The translations under genes and the position numbers were made by a program. Shown here piece after piece: positions 8,288-19,282 of a stretch of DNA of 64,000 nt. The number at the start of each line of letters is the position of its first letter. Positions within the stretch are counted from its first letter, which is position 1. The notes under the pieces were generated by a model. The model did no database searches, was not told the origin of the DNA, and saw only the letters and a list, made by a program, of their open reading frames with translations. The DNA is from Agrobacterium sp. a22-2 (lineage in GTDB: Bacteria > Pseudomonadota > Alphaproteobacteria > Rhizobiales > Rhizobiaceae), in assembly GCF_012276985.1 (NCBI RefSeq), contig NZ_JAAXMM010000005.1, positions 62,001 to 126,000 of the forward strand, in the 5' to 3' direction.

Positions 8288-9502
8288 ATGGACAAGATCA
8301 AGGTTGCCAACCCGGTCGTCGATCTCGACGGCGACGAGATGACCCGCATCATCTGGCAGTTCATCAAGGAAAAGCTGATCCTGCCCTATCTCGATCTGGA
8401 TATCGAATATTACGACCTTTCGGTTGAAAACCGCGACGCCACCAGCGACCAGGTCACGGTCGATGCCGCCAACGCCATCAAGAAGCATGGCGTCGGCATC
8501 AAGTGCGCGACGATCACGCCCGACGAACAGCGCGTCAAGGAATTCAACCTCAAGGAAATGTGGAAGAGCCCGAACGGCACGATCCGCAACATCCTCGGCG
8601 GCGTGATCTTCCGCGAGCCGATCATCTGCAAGAACGTGCCGCGCCTCGTTCCGGGCTGGACCCAGCCGATCGTCGTCGGCCGCCATGCCTTCGGCGACCA
8701 GTACAAGGCCACCGACTTCAAATTCCCCGGCAAGGGCACGCTGACCATCAAGTTCGTCGGCGAAGACGGCGAGGTGATCGAGAAGGAAGTCTACAAGGCA
8801 CCAGGCGCCGGCGTGGCCCTTGCCATGTACAACCTCGACGAATCGATCCGCGATTTCGCCCGCGCCTCGATGAACTACGGCCTGATGCGCAAGTGGCCGG
8901 TTTATCTCTCGACCAAGAACACCATCCTGAAAGCCTATGACGGCCGCTTCAAGGACATCTTCGAGGAAGTCTACCAGACCGAATTCAAGGCCGAATTCGA
9001 CGCTGCCGGCATCACCTACGAACATCGCCTGATCGACGACATGGTCGCCTCGGCGCTGAAATGGTCGGGCGGCTACATCTGGGCCTGCAAGAACTACGAC
9101 GGCGACGTGCAGTCCGATACGGTTGCACAGGGCTTCGGCTCGCTCGGCCTGATGACCTCGGTCCTGCTGTCGCCGGACGGCCGCACGGTGGAAGCCGAAG
9201 CTGCCCACGGCACGGTGACGCGCCACTACCGCCAGCACCAGAAGGGCCAGGAGACCTCGACCAACTCGATCGCCTCGATCTTCGCCTGGACGCGTGGCCT
9301 CGCCCACCGCGCCAAGCTGGACGACAATGCGGACCTGGCCAAGTTCTCCACGACGCTCGAAAAGGTCTGCATCGACACCGTCGAGGCCGGCTTCATGACC
9401 AAGGACCTGGCGCTGCTGATCGGCCCGGACCAGCCGTGGCTGTCGACCACCGCCTTCCTCGACAAGGTGGACGAGAACCTGCAGAAGGCCATGGCCGCCT
9501 AA
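8288..9502 (+). CDS. icd: NADP-dependent isocitrate dehydrogenase
   Basis: A 404-residue enzyme that oxidatively decarboxylates isocitrate to 2-oxoglutarate in the TCA cycle and makes NADPH. The sequence ([20 protein letters not shown] at the start, [40 protein letters not shown]) is that of the homodimeric, eukaryote-like type II NADP-IDH found in rhizobia rather than the E. coli type. The start at 8288 follows a short GACGAGGA sequence. It stands alone and is followed by a strong terminator. Confidence 0.96.
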   Translation: MDKIKVANPVVDLDGDEMTRIIWQFIKEKLILPYLDLDIEYYDLSVENRDATSDQVTVDAANAIKKHGVGIKCATITPDEQRVKEFNLKEMWKSPNGTIRNILGGVIFREPIICKNVPRLVPGWTQPIVVGRHAFGDQYKATDFKFPGKGTLTIKFVGEDGEVIEKEVYKAPGAGVALAMYNLDESIRDFARASMNYGLMRKWPVYLSTKNTILKAYDGRFKDIFEEVYQTEFKAEFDAAGITYEHRLIDDMVASALKWSGGYIWACKNYDGDVQSDTVAQGFGSLGLMTSVLLSPDGRTVEAEAAHGTVTRHYRQHQKGQETSTNSIASIFAWTRGLAHRAKLDDNADLAKFSTTLEKVCIDTVEAGFMTKDLALLIGPDQPWLSTTAFLDKVDENLQKAMAA

Positions 9503-9528
9503 GGCGCATCGCCTCTCGGCTTTTCAGG

Positions 9529-9554
9529 AAACCCGGCTTCGGCCGGGTTTTTTT
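9529..9554 (+). terminator. Rho-independent terminator of icd
   Basis: AAACCCGGC and GCCGGGTTT form a 9-bp stem with a TTCG tetraloop, followed directly by a T-run. It starts 27 bases after the icd stop. Confidence 0.93.
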
Positions 9555-9641
9555 GTGCGATTTTCGCCCAACAATCTTGATAGGTTCATCAAAGACTGTT
9601 AGTGAACTTGGAACATATAGGGAACAAAACGAGGAAACGCC

Positions 9642-10265
9642 ATGACCGAGTCGCTTGTCCTATATACCAATCCGATGTCGCGCGGACGGATCGCGCGCTG
9701 GATGATCGAGGAAGTGGGCGTGCCCTACCGCGCCGAAATCGTGCCCTTCGGGCCGCCGATGAAGAGCGCCAACTATCGCCACCTCAACCCGATGGGCAAA
9801 GTGCCGATGGTGCGCCATGGCGAGGTGATCGTCACCGAATGTGCGGCAATCTGCAGCTATCTGGCCGACACCTTTCCGGAAGCCGGCCTGGCGCCGCCGA
9901 CCACGGCGCGCGGCAGCTATTATCGCTGGCTGTTTTTCGCGGCAGGGCCGCTGGAAGCCGCTGTTTCCAACCGCAGCCTCGGCTTCGACGTGCCGGCCGA
10001 CAAGCAGCGCATGATCGGTTACGGATCCTTCGAGGACGTCATGGACACCCTGGAGATCGCCGTCTCGGCCAACCCCTACGTGGCGGGAAAGGCCTTTTCG
10101 GCCGCCGATGTCTATGTCGGCTCGCATATCGGCTGGGGCCTGCGCTTCGGCAGCATCGAGAAACGTCCGGCCTTCAAGGACTATCTGGCGCGGGTCAGCG
10201 ACCGGCCAGCCTATAAGCGCGCCAATGAACTGGACGATGCGGCCATGGCACAGGTGGCCGGCTGA
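9642..10265 (+). CDS. Glutathione S-transferase family protein
   Basis: A 207-residue protein with the two-domain GST layout: an N-terminal thioredoxin-like domain (LVLYTNPMSRGRIARWMIEE, then NPMGKVPMV with the cis-Pro and ECAAICSYL that contacts glutathione) and a C-terminal helical domain containing GKAFSAADVYVGSHIGWG, the usual N-capping box region. Such proteins conjugate or reduce substrates with glutathione in the cytoplasm; substrate unknown. AACGAGGAAACGCC just upstream gives a ribosome-binding site. It converges with the AraC-type gene. Confidence 0.9.
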   Translation: MTESLVLYTNPMSRGRIARWMIEEVGVPYRAEIVPFGPPMKSANYRHLNPMGKVPMVRHGEVIVTECAAICSYLADTFPEAGLAPPTTARGSYYRWLFFAAGPLEAAVSNRSLGFDVPADKQRMIGYGSFEDVMDTLEIAVSANPYVAGKAFSAADVYVGSHIGWGLRFGSIEKRPAFKDYLARVSDRPAYKRANELDDAAMAQVAG

Positions 10266-10305
10266 CAACTGGCGATAAGCCCCCCGACCGCATCGCTGCT
10301 ATCGC

Positions 10306-11163
10306 TCAGCGGGGTGTGAGCGGCAAATGGATATCGGTCAGCAATTCCGTCGGGGCGACCTCGCGGGGATTGTTGACATAGAGCTCGAACATCGGGGCAT
10401 CGCGCACGGCGCGGCCGGAAGACGGCAGCCATTCGGCATAGAGCCATTGATAGGCCTTGTGCATATCCGCATAGGGACCCTTGTGCCGCAAAACCGCAAA
10501 GTCTCCGCCGTCGATGCGCTGGCGGACCAAAGGTGCTTCTGCGGGCAGTTCGGCCGGCAGAGCGACGCAGGCGAAGGAGCGCAGCTTGTCGACCGGCACA
10601 AGATCGGGATCGTCGAGATAGAGGCCGATCATCGGCATGTCGGGCCTGGCGAGGTCTCGGGCATAGAGTGTACCGAACAGCGTTTCGAAGGCGTGGCCGA
10701 TCGCCATGTAGCTGCCGGCATGGGCGACACCGACCAGATCAATCGGCTGCAATGTCTTGAGGGTTACGTCAAACATGTCGATTGCCTTTCTGTGAGGACC
10801 AAGGTCGAAAACGCTATGGCTTCCCGCCTTGCGATAGCGGGCCGGCGGAAGGCCGTAAGAGGCCTTGAAGATGCGGTTGAAGGATTGCAGGTTGGGATAG
10901 CCGGATCGTCTGGCAATCTCGGCAATCGGCAAGGTGGTGCCGACGATATCGCCGGCCGCCCGGTGGAGGCGCAGGCGTTTCACGGTGGCCACCAGCGTCT
11001 CGCCATGCACGGCGCGATAGATGCGGTGCCAGTGAAACGGCGACAGGCAGGCGATGCCCGCCAGCCTGTCATTGTCCAGTTCCTCGTCCAGATGCTGGTG
11101 GATATAGTCCGACACCCGCCGCAGGCGCGCCTCGTAGAGTGCCCATATGCTTTCGCCGCTCAT
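10306..11163 (-). CDS. AraC-family regulator with GyrI-like effector domain
   Basis: A 285-residue regulator. Residues about 10-110 hold the two helix-turn-helix motifs of AraC (ACLSPFHWHRIYRAVHGET and IAEIARRSGYPNLQSFNRIFKASYG); residues about 125-285 are a GyrI-like/SOUL ligand-binding domain (FDVTLKTLQPIDLVGVAHAGSY). This order, DNA-binding first, is seen in Rob-like regulators that sense small hydrophobic compounds. I chose the ATG at 11163 because TGGAGGATGGGAC precedes it. It is divergent from the SulP transporter gene and convergent with the GST gene; its targets are unknown. Confidence 0.87.
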   Translation of the reverse strand: MSGESIWALYEARLRRVSDYIHQHLDEELDNDRLAGIACLSPFHWHRIYRAVHGETLVATVKRLRLHRAAGDIVGTTLPIAEIARRSGYPNLQSFNRIFKASYGLPPARYRKAGSHSVFDLGPHRKAIDMFDVTLKTLQPIDLVGVAHAGSYMAIGHAFETLFGTLYARDLARPDMPMIGLYLDDPDLVPVDKLRSFACVALPAELPAEAPLVRQRIDGGDFAVLRHKGPYADMHKAYQWLYAEWLPSSGRAVRDAPMFELYVNNPREVAPTELLTDIHLPLTPR

Positions 11164-11371
11164 GTCCCATCCTCCAGCCGTTCGACGGAACCGATAAACC
11201 ACATTCCGGTTTGACAAATCCTGCGGTTTTTCCACGCGTCTCGACAAAGAGCGGCAGGGCCTTCGGTCGGTGCCGAACACATTGCCAAATCCCCGGATTC
11301 AGGCTCCTATTGTCCGACCGGCATCAGGGCCTGCCGGATGCCCGCAACCAAGGCGCCAGAGCAGAACCGCC

Positions 11372-13045
11372 ATGCAATCCATTCTCGTGCCGAAACTCGT
11401 CAGTGTTTTCCAGGAAGGATACGGTCTGTCACGACTGCGGGCCGATGCGATTGCCGGACTGACGGTCGCCATCGTCGCCTTGCCGCTCTCGATGGCGATC
11501 GCCATCGCGTCGGGCGTGACGCCGGATCGCGGTCTCTACACCGCCATTGTCGGCGGTTTCCTGGTCTCGCTGCTCGGCGGTAGCCGGCACCAGATCGGCG
11601 GGCCGGCCGGCGCCTTCATCGTGCTGGTCGCCGCAACCGTCTCGCGACATGGCGTCGATGGCCTGGTACTTGCCACCGCCATGGCCGGCCTGATGCTGAT
11701 GGCGGCAGGCTTCCTGCGGCTCGGCACCTATATCAAGTTCATCCCCTACCCCGTCACGGTCGGATTTACCGCCGGCATCGCGGTGATCATCTTTGCCAGC
11801 CAGATCAGCGAGCTCCTCGGCCTGCGACTGCCGGGCAAGGAGCCGGGACCGATCGTCGACAAGCTGTCGGCGCTGGCCGGCGCCTACCAAACGGTCAATC
11901 CGGCCGCGGTCGCCATAGCTACCCTTACGATCGGCACGATCCTGATCCTGCGCAGGCTGCGGCCAACCTGGCCGGGCCTGTTGATCGCCGTCGGTCTCGC
12001 CTCGGTCGCCGCTGCCGTGCTTGCCTTGCCGGTCGACACGATCGGCACGCGCTTCGGCGGCATTCCTCGTGGCCTGCCCGTGCCCGCCCTGCCCCGCTTT
12101 TCCCTGGATCTCGCAAGCGCCGTGCTGCCGGATGCGATTTCTTTTGCCCTGCTCGGCGCCATCGAATCCCTTCTGTCGGCGGTGGTGGCCGACGGGATGA
12201 CGGGCCGCCGGCATCGCTCCAACATGGAACTAGTGGCCCAAGGCGTTGCCAATATCGGCTCGGCGCTGTTCGGCGGCATCTGCGTGACCGGCACCATCGC
12301 CCGCACCGCCACCAATGTGCGCGCCGGCGCCGTCAGCCCGGTGTCCGGCATGCTGCATGCCGGCTTCCTGCTGCTGTTCATGGTGATTGCCGCGCCGCTT
12401 GCCAGCTATATCCCGCTTGCAGCCCTGGCCGGCGTTCTGGCGGTCGTTGCCTGGAACATGGTCGAGCGGCCGGCCTTTGCCGCCCTGATGCGCAGTTCCG
12501 GCGGCGATACGGTCGTGCTGCTCGTTACCTTCCTGCTGGTTATCTTCCGCGACCTGACCGAAGGCATCGTCGTCGGCTTCGTGCTGGGGGCACTGCTGTT
12601 CATCGATCGCATGGGCAAGAGCGTCACCGTCACGCCGCATAGCCAGACGGACGAAGAGGCCGATGCGCAAGCGGACGAAGACCGGGAGCGGCCGGTCGAC
12701 AATACCGATAGCGACACGGTGATCTACCGCATCGGCGGCGCCTTTTTCTTTGGCGCGGCGGCCACCGTCGGCTCGGTGCTCGACCGGATCGCCGACCAGT
12801 ATCGCAATTTCGTGCTGGATTGCTCGAGTGTCTCCTTCATGGATTCGACCGCCGCCAATGTCATCGAAGGTACGATCCGCAAGGCGGAAAAGGCAGGCGT
12901 TGCGGTCTATATCGCCGGCGCCGGGCCGGATCTGCGCCGGCTGCTCGAGGCGCACGACGTCGTGGCACCGCGGGTCAGCTATGTGGCCGATATCGCAGCG
13001 GCGCGCGCCGACATCCGGAGACGCCGGCTGGACGAGACGGGATAA
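11372..13045 (+). CDS. SulP-family anion transporter with STAS domain
   Basis: A 557-residue SLC26/SulP transporter: about ten to twelve hydrophobic helices (residues about 20-410), beginning with the family block RADAIAGLTVAIVALPLSMA, including GGSRHQIGGPAGAF, and ending in a cytoplasmic STAS domain (about 440-545) with the DCSSVSFMDSTAAN signature. Family members move sulfate, bicarbonate or dicarboxylates; the substrate cannot be read from sequence. The ATG at 11372 gives the normal N-terminus; a start at 11270 would add an implausible hydrophilic extension. No carbonic anhydrase or sulfate gene is adjacent. Confidence 0.88.
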   Translation: MQSILVPKLVSVFQEGYGLSRLRADAIAGLTVAIVALPLSMAIAIASGVTPDRGLYTAIVGGFLVSLLGGSRHQIGGPAGAFIVLVAATVSRHGVDGLVLATAMAGLMLMAAGFLRLGTYIKFIPYPVTVGFTAGIAVIIFASQISELLGLRLPGKEPGPIVDKLSALAGAYQTVNPAAVAIATLTIGTILILRRLRPTWPGLLIAVGLASVAAAVLALPVDTIGTRFGGIPRGLPVPALPRFSLDLASAVLPDAISFALLGAIESLLSAVVADGMTGRRHRSNMELVAQGVANIGSALFGGICVTGTIARTATNVRAGAVSPVSGMLHAGFLLLFMVIAAPLASYIPLAALAGVLAVVAWNMVERPAFAALMRSSGGDTVVLLVTFLLVIFRDLTEGIVVGFVLGALLFIDRMGKSVTVTPHSQTDEEADAQADEDRERPVDNTDSDTVIYRIGGAFFFGAAATVGSVLDRIADQYRNFVLDCSSVSFMDSTAANVIEGTIRKAEKAGVAVYIAGAGPDLRRLLEAHDVVAPRVSYVADIAAARADIRRRRLDETG

Positions 13046-13048
13046 CGA

Positions 13049-13086
13049 AAAACGCCTCCGGCCGAGGGGCCGAAGGCGTCGTTTTC
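13049..13086. terminator. Bidirectional terminator between sulP and alaS
   Basis: An ACGCCT-C-CGGCC / GGCCG-A-AGGCGT stem is flanked by an A-run on the left and GTTTTC on the right. It can serve both converging genes. Confidence 0.8.
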
Positions 13087-13143
13087 AAAGCGTGCTCGCG
13101 TTCAGTCCCTGTTCACGGGTCGAACCGCAGCGCCGCGCGATAA

Positions 13144-15807
<2,664 letters not shown>

Positions 15808-15900
15808 GTCATGCCCTTTTATGCGTCCGGATGCCGGACAGACGTCAAAAATCAATGGCTTTTATCGGCTGCCATCCGCACTGTCCAGTCACGCCACGCA

Positions 15901-15933
15901 AAACCGGCCATACATCGCTTGATATATGGCCGG
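15901..15933 (-). terminator. Rho-independent terminator of recA
   Basis: On the minus strand CCGGCCATA and TATGGCCGG form a perfect 9-bp stem followed by TTTT, 45 bases beyond the recA stop. Confidence 0.75.
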
Positions 15934-15977
15934 CCGGGATCAAAAGTCAGGTGGTTATGCGGGAACGCGGGCAGCTA

Positions 15978-17066
15978 TTACATTTCCGCTGCGGCATCAT
16001 CGTCATCGGGTTCCGGACCGCCGTTTTCGAGGAAACGCTCAGCGATCAGGCCGGCATTCTGGCGCAGCGCCAGCTCGATTTCATCGGCGAGCGCCGGATT
16101 GTCGCGCAGGAAGGTCTTTGCATTCTCGCGCCCCTGCCCGAGCCGCTGGCTGTTGTAGGAGAACCAGGCGCCGGATTTCTCGACGATGCCGGCCTTGACG
16201 CCGAGATCGACGAGTTCGCCGGTTTTCGACACGCCTTCGCCATACATGATGTCGAACTCCACCTGCTTGAAGGGCGGTGCCATCTTGTTCTTGACGACCT
16301 TGACGCGGGTCTGGTTGCCGACCACCTCTTCGCGATCCTTGACCGAACCGATGCGGCGGATGTCGAGGCGAACCGAGGCATAGAATTTCAGGGCATTGCC
16401 GCCGGTGGTGGTCTCCGGCGAACCGAACATCACGCCGATCTTCATGCGGATCTGGTTGATGAAGATGACCATGGTGTTGGAACGCGAAATCGACGCGGTC
16501 AGCTTGCGCAACGCCTGGCTCATCAGGCGGGCCTGCAGACCCGGCAGACTGTCGCCCATCTCGCCCTCGATTTCGGCGCGCGGCGTCAAAGCCGCGACGC
16601 TGTCGATGACCAGCACGTCGATGGCGCCGGAGCGCACCAGCGTATCGGTGATTTCAAGCGCCTGCTCGCCGGTATCGGGCTGGGAGATCAGAAGATTCTG
16701 CAGATCGACGCCGAGCTTGCGGGCATAGACCGGATCGAGCGCATGTTCGGCATCGACGAAAGCGCAGATGCCGCCCTTCTTCTGGGCCTCGGCAATGGTC
16801 TGCAGGGCCATCGTCGTCTTGCCCGAGCTTTCCGGTCCGAAAATCTCGATGATGCGGCCCTTGGGCAGGCCGCCGACGCCGAGCGCGATATCCAGTCCGA
16901 GAGAGCCGGTCGAAACCGTCTCGATCTCGACGATATTCTCGTTCGAACCGAGTTTCATGATCGAACCCTTGCCGAACGAACGCTCGATCTGCGAAAGGGC
17001 CGCTTCCAATGCCTTGCTTTTATCCACCGATTTGTCCTCTACGAGACGCAAAGAATTTTGTGCCAT
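15978..17066 (-). CDS. recA: Recombinase A
   Basis: A 362-residue RecA: the DNA-strand-exchange ATPase and co-protease for LexA cleavage. Visible are the N-terminal polymerisation helix ([22 protein letters not shown]), Walker [10 protein letters not shown], the [21 protein letters not shown]1/L2 region and an acidic tail ([10 protein letters not shown]). I chose the ATG at 17066 with AAAGGTGG upstream; longer readings would pass through the promoter. Regulation: an SOS-box-like GAAC-N7-GTAC lies 60-75 bases upstream of the start. Confidence 0.97.
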   Translation of the reverse strand: MAQNSLRLVEDKSVDKSKALEAALSQIERSFGKGSIMKLGSNENIVEIETVSTGSLGLDIALGVGGLPKGRIIEIFGPESSGKTTMALQTIAEAQKKGGICAFVDAEHALDPVYARKLGVDLQNLLISQPDTGEQALEITDTLVRSGAIDVLVIDSVAALTPRAEIEGEMGDSLPGLQARLMSQALRKLTASISRSNTMVIFINQIRMKIGVMFGSPETTTGGNALKFYASVRLDIRRIGSVKDREEVVGNQTRVKVVKNKMAPPFKQVEFDIMYGEGVSKTGELVDLGVKAGIVEKSGAWFSYNSQRLGQGRENAKTFLRDNPALADEIELALRQNAGLIAERFLENGGPEPDDDDAAAEM

Positions 17067-17125
17067 TTGATCCACCTTTAGGTTATTGAAGCCGCCGAGG
17101 CAATGAAGCAGTCTATGGAGCTTTT

Positions 17126-17140
17126 GTACATGGTTTGTTC
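17126..17140 (-). promoter_or_regulatory. SOS box (LexA site) upstream of recA
   Basis: On the minus strand the sequence is GAAC-AAACCAT-GTAC, one base from the alphaproteobacterial LexA consensus GAAC-N7-GAAC. It sits in the recA promoter region, overlapping a possible TACAAA -10 element. Confidence 0.65.
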
Positions 17141-17311
17141 CTCTTTGGCAAGGGCCTATCAAGCCTCTGAAAGCAATAGATATTTCATGGCGTGTTCACG
17201 AAACGTCTCACAAGATCGGCGGCACGGCGTCGCCAGACGGTCGGCGGGCAGCAACCTGGCCTGTGCAGGGGCGGCGATTCGTCCGGTCGGCGCCTTGGCG
17301 GGGCGGTTTCG

Positions 17312-18256
17312 ATGAGCGGCGGGATCCTGGTTTTCGGCGGCGCGCATGTCGATAGACGCGGCCGGATCGACGGCGTAACGGTGCCGGGCGCCAGCAATCC
17401 CGGTCGTTTTCTGGAAGAGCCCGGCGGCGGCGCGTTCAATGCCGCCCGCGCCCTTGCACGGCTCGAACACCGCACCGTGATGATATCGCCGCGGGGCGGC
17501 GATGCGGCCGGGGCGCAGGTGTCTGCCGCGGCCCTTAGCGCCGGGATCGACGACCGGCCCTTCGTGTTTCTCGACCGGTCCACGCCGAGCTATACGGCAA
17601 TCCTCGAGCGTGACGGCAATCTGGTCGTCGCCATTGCCGACATGGATCTCTACCGGATGTTTTCGCCGCGGCGCCTCAAGGTGCGCGCCGTGCGCGAGGC
17701 GATCGCTGAGGCCGATGCCATCCTCGTCGATGCCAACCTGCCGGAAGAGACGCTGACGGCGATCGCCGTCGCTGCCCGCGCCCGACAACTTCCGCTGTTC
17801 GCCATCGCCATCTCGCCGGTCAAGGTGCTGCATTTCCGGGCCAGCCTCGAAGGGCTGGATGTGCTGTTCATGAACGGCGCGGAGGCTGCGGCGCTCACCA
17901 GCCGCCGGCCGGAAGAACCCGGCGGCTGGCCGGCGCTGCTGCGCGCCGAGGGCCTGAAATCCGGAGTCATTACCAGCGGCGCCCAGCCCATCATAGCTTT
18001 TGACGAGACATCGGCGTTCAGCATGACGCCACCGACCCTCGAGCGCATTGCCGATGTGACCGGGGCCGGCGACGGGCTGGCGGCCGGAACGATTTCCGGC
18101 CTGATGGCCGGCCTGCCGCTCGGCCAGGCGCTTCGCCGCGGTGCAGCCGTCGCGGCGCTGACGCTCGCATCACCCCATGCCACGGCCGAAAACCTCTCGC
18201 CGGCGCTGCTCGAAAGCCGACTTGCTCTTGTGCCGGAGCCCGAATTGCTGTCATGA
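17312..18256 (+). CDS. psuK: PfkB-family sugar kinase, probable pseudouridine kinase
   Basis: A 314-residue ribokinase-family enzyme. The N-terminal ILVFGGAHVDRRGRI, the EPGGGAFNAARALARL substrate block and the C-terminal DVTGAGDGLAAGTISG, with the catalytic Asp and anion hole, define the PfkB fold. The following gene encodes pseudouridine-5'-phosphate glycosidase, 28 bases away, so this is very probably the kinase that makes pseudouridine 5'-phosphate. The ATG at 17312 matches the usual short N-terminus; an upstream start at 17192 would extend into the divergent recA promoter. Confidence 0.85.
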   Translation: MSGGILVFGGAHVDRRGRIDGVTVPGASNPGRFLEEPGGGAFNAARALARLEHRTVMISPRGGDAAGAQVSAAALSAGIDDRPFVFLDRSTPSYTAILERDGNLVVAIADMDLYRMFSPRRLKVRAVREAIAEADAILVDANLPEETLTAIAVAARARQLPLFAIAISPVKVLHFRASLEGLDVLFMNGAEAAALTSRRPEEPGGWPALLRAEGLKSGVITSGAQPIIAFDETSAFSMTPPTLERIADVTGAGDGLAAGTISGLMAGLPLGQALRRGAAVAALTLASPHATAENLSPALLESRLALVPEPELLS

Positions 18257-18284
18257 CATTGATCTGCCAACCCATGGACATCCT

Positions 18285-19208
18285 ATGACCAAAGCCATTT
18301 CGCCTTTGCTGCCCATCGTCTATTCGGGCGAGGTCACTGCCGCCAAGACACGCGGCGCGCCGATCGTCGCCCTTGAATCGACGATCATCACCCATGGCAT
18401 GCCCTATCCCGGCAATCTCGACATGGCGCTCAGCGTCGAGGCGATCATTCGCCAGCAGGGCGCCGTTCCGGCGACCATCGCGGTGATCGACGGCGTGCTG
18501 CATATCGGGTTGGAACCGGCAGACATCAAAACGCTGGCGCAGATGCCCGACGTGATGAAGCTGTCGCGTGCCGATCTTGCCTTTGCCATTGCCGAGCGGC
18601 GCTCCGGCGCCACCACCGTGGCGGCGACGATGATCGCGGCGGCCCGGGCCGGTATTTCGGTCTTTGCCACCGGCGGCATCGGCGGGGTGCATCGCGGCGC
18701 CGAGGAAAGTTTTGACATTTCGGCCGATCTGGAAGAGCTGGCCCGCACGGCCGTCATCGTGGTTTCGGCCGGCCCCAAGGCCATTCTCGATATTCCGAAG
18801 ACACTGGAAGTGCTGGAAACACGCGGCGTTCCCGTCGTCACCTATGACAGCGAAGACTTTCCGGCCTTCTGGTCGCGCAGTTCGGGGCTCAAAAGCCCGC
18901 TGTCGCTGGCCAGTCCGGCGGCGATTGCCAATTTCCAGAAGGTACGTAGCCAGCTTGGCCTCGATGGCGGCATGCTGATTGCCAATCCGGTACCGGAGGA
19001 ATTCGAGATCGCCCGGGAGGAAATGGAAATCTATATCGGCCGGGCGCTGGCCAATGCCGAACGCGAAGAAATTTCCGGCAAGGACGTCACGCCGTTCCTG
19101 CTCGACAACCTCTTCCACCTGACCGACGGCCGCAGTCTGAAGACCAATATCGCGCTGGTCGAGAACAATGCGCGCCTGGCGGCTGAAATCGCCGTGGCAA
19201 TGATCTGA
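18285..19208 (+). CDS. psuG: Pseudouridine-5'-phosphate glycosidase
   Basis: A 307-residue member of the IndA/PsuG family, which cleaves the C-C glycosidic bond of pseudouridine 5'-phosphate to uracil and ribose 5-phosphate, a Mn2+-dependent reaction. Family hallmarks are ALESTIITHGMPYP, the catalytic Lys region MKLSRADLAFA, GATTVAATMIAA, FATGGIGGVHRGAE and SAGPKAILDIPKTLE. The length is typical. Together with psuK it forms a two-gene pathway for breakdown of pseudouridine from RNA turnover. A terminator follows. Confidence 0.94.
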   Translation: MTKAISPLLPIVYSGEVTAAKTRGAPIVALESTIITHGMPYPGNLDMALSVEAIIRQQGAVPATIAVIDGVLHIGLEPADIKTLAQMPDVMKLSRADLAFAIAERRSGATTVAATMIAAARAGISVFATGGIGGVHRGAEESFDISADLEELARTAVIVVSAGPKAILDIPKTLEVLETRGVPVVTYDSEDFPAFWSRSSGLKSPLSLASPAAIANFQKVRSQLGLDGGMLIANPVPEEFEIAREEMEIYIGRALANAEREEISGKDVTPFLLDNLFHLTDGRSLKTNIALVENNARLAAEIAVAMI

Positions 19209-19236
19209 CGAACAGGCAGACCTGAAGACCACCAGT

Positions 19237-19274
19237 GCCGCGGATGGGACGAAACCCTCCGCGGCGCTTTTGTT
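19237..19274 (+). terminator. Terminator of psuK-psuG
   Basis: GCCGCGGA and TCCGCGGC form an 8-bp stem followed by GCTTTTGTTTC, just before the convergent cckA stop. Confidence 0.75.
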
Positions 19275-19282
19275 TCAAGCCC

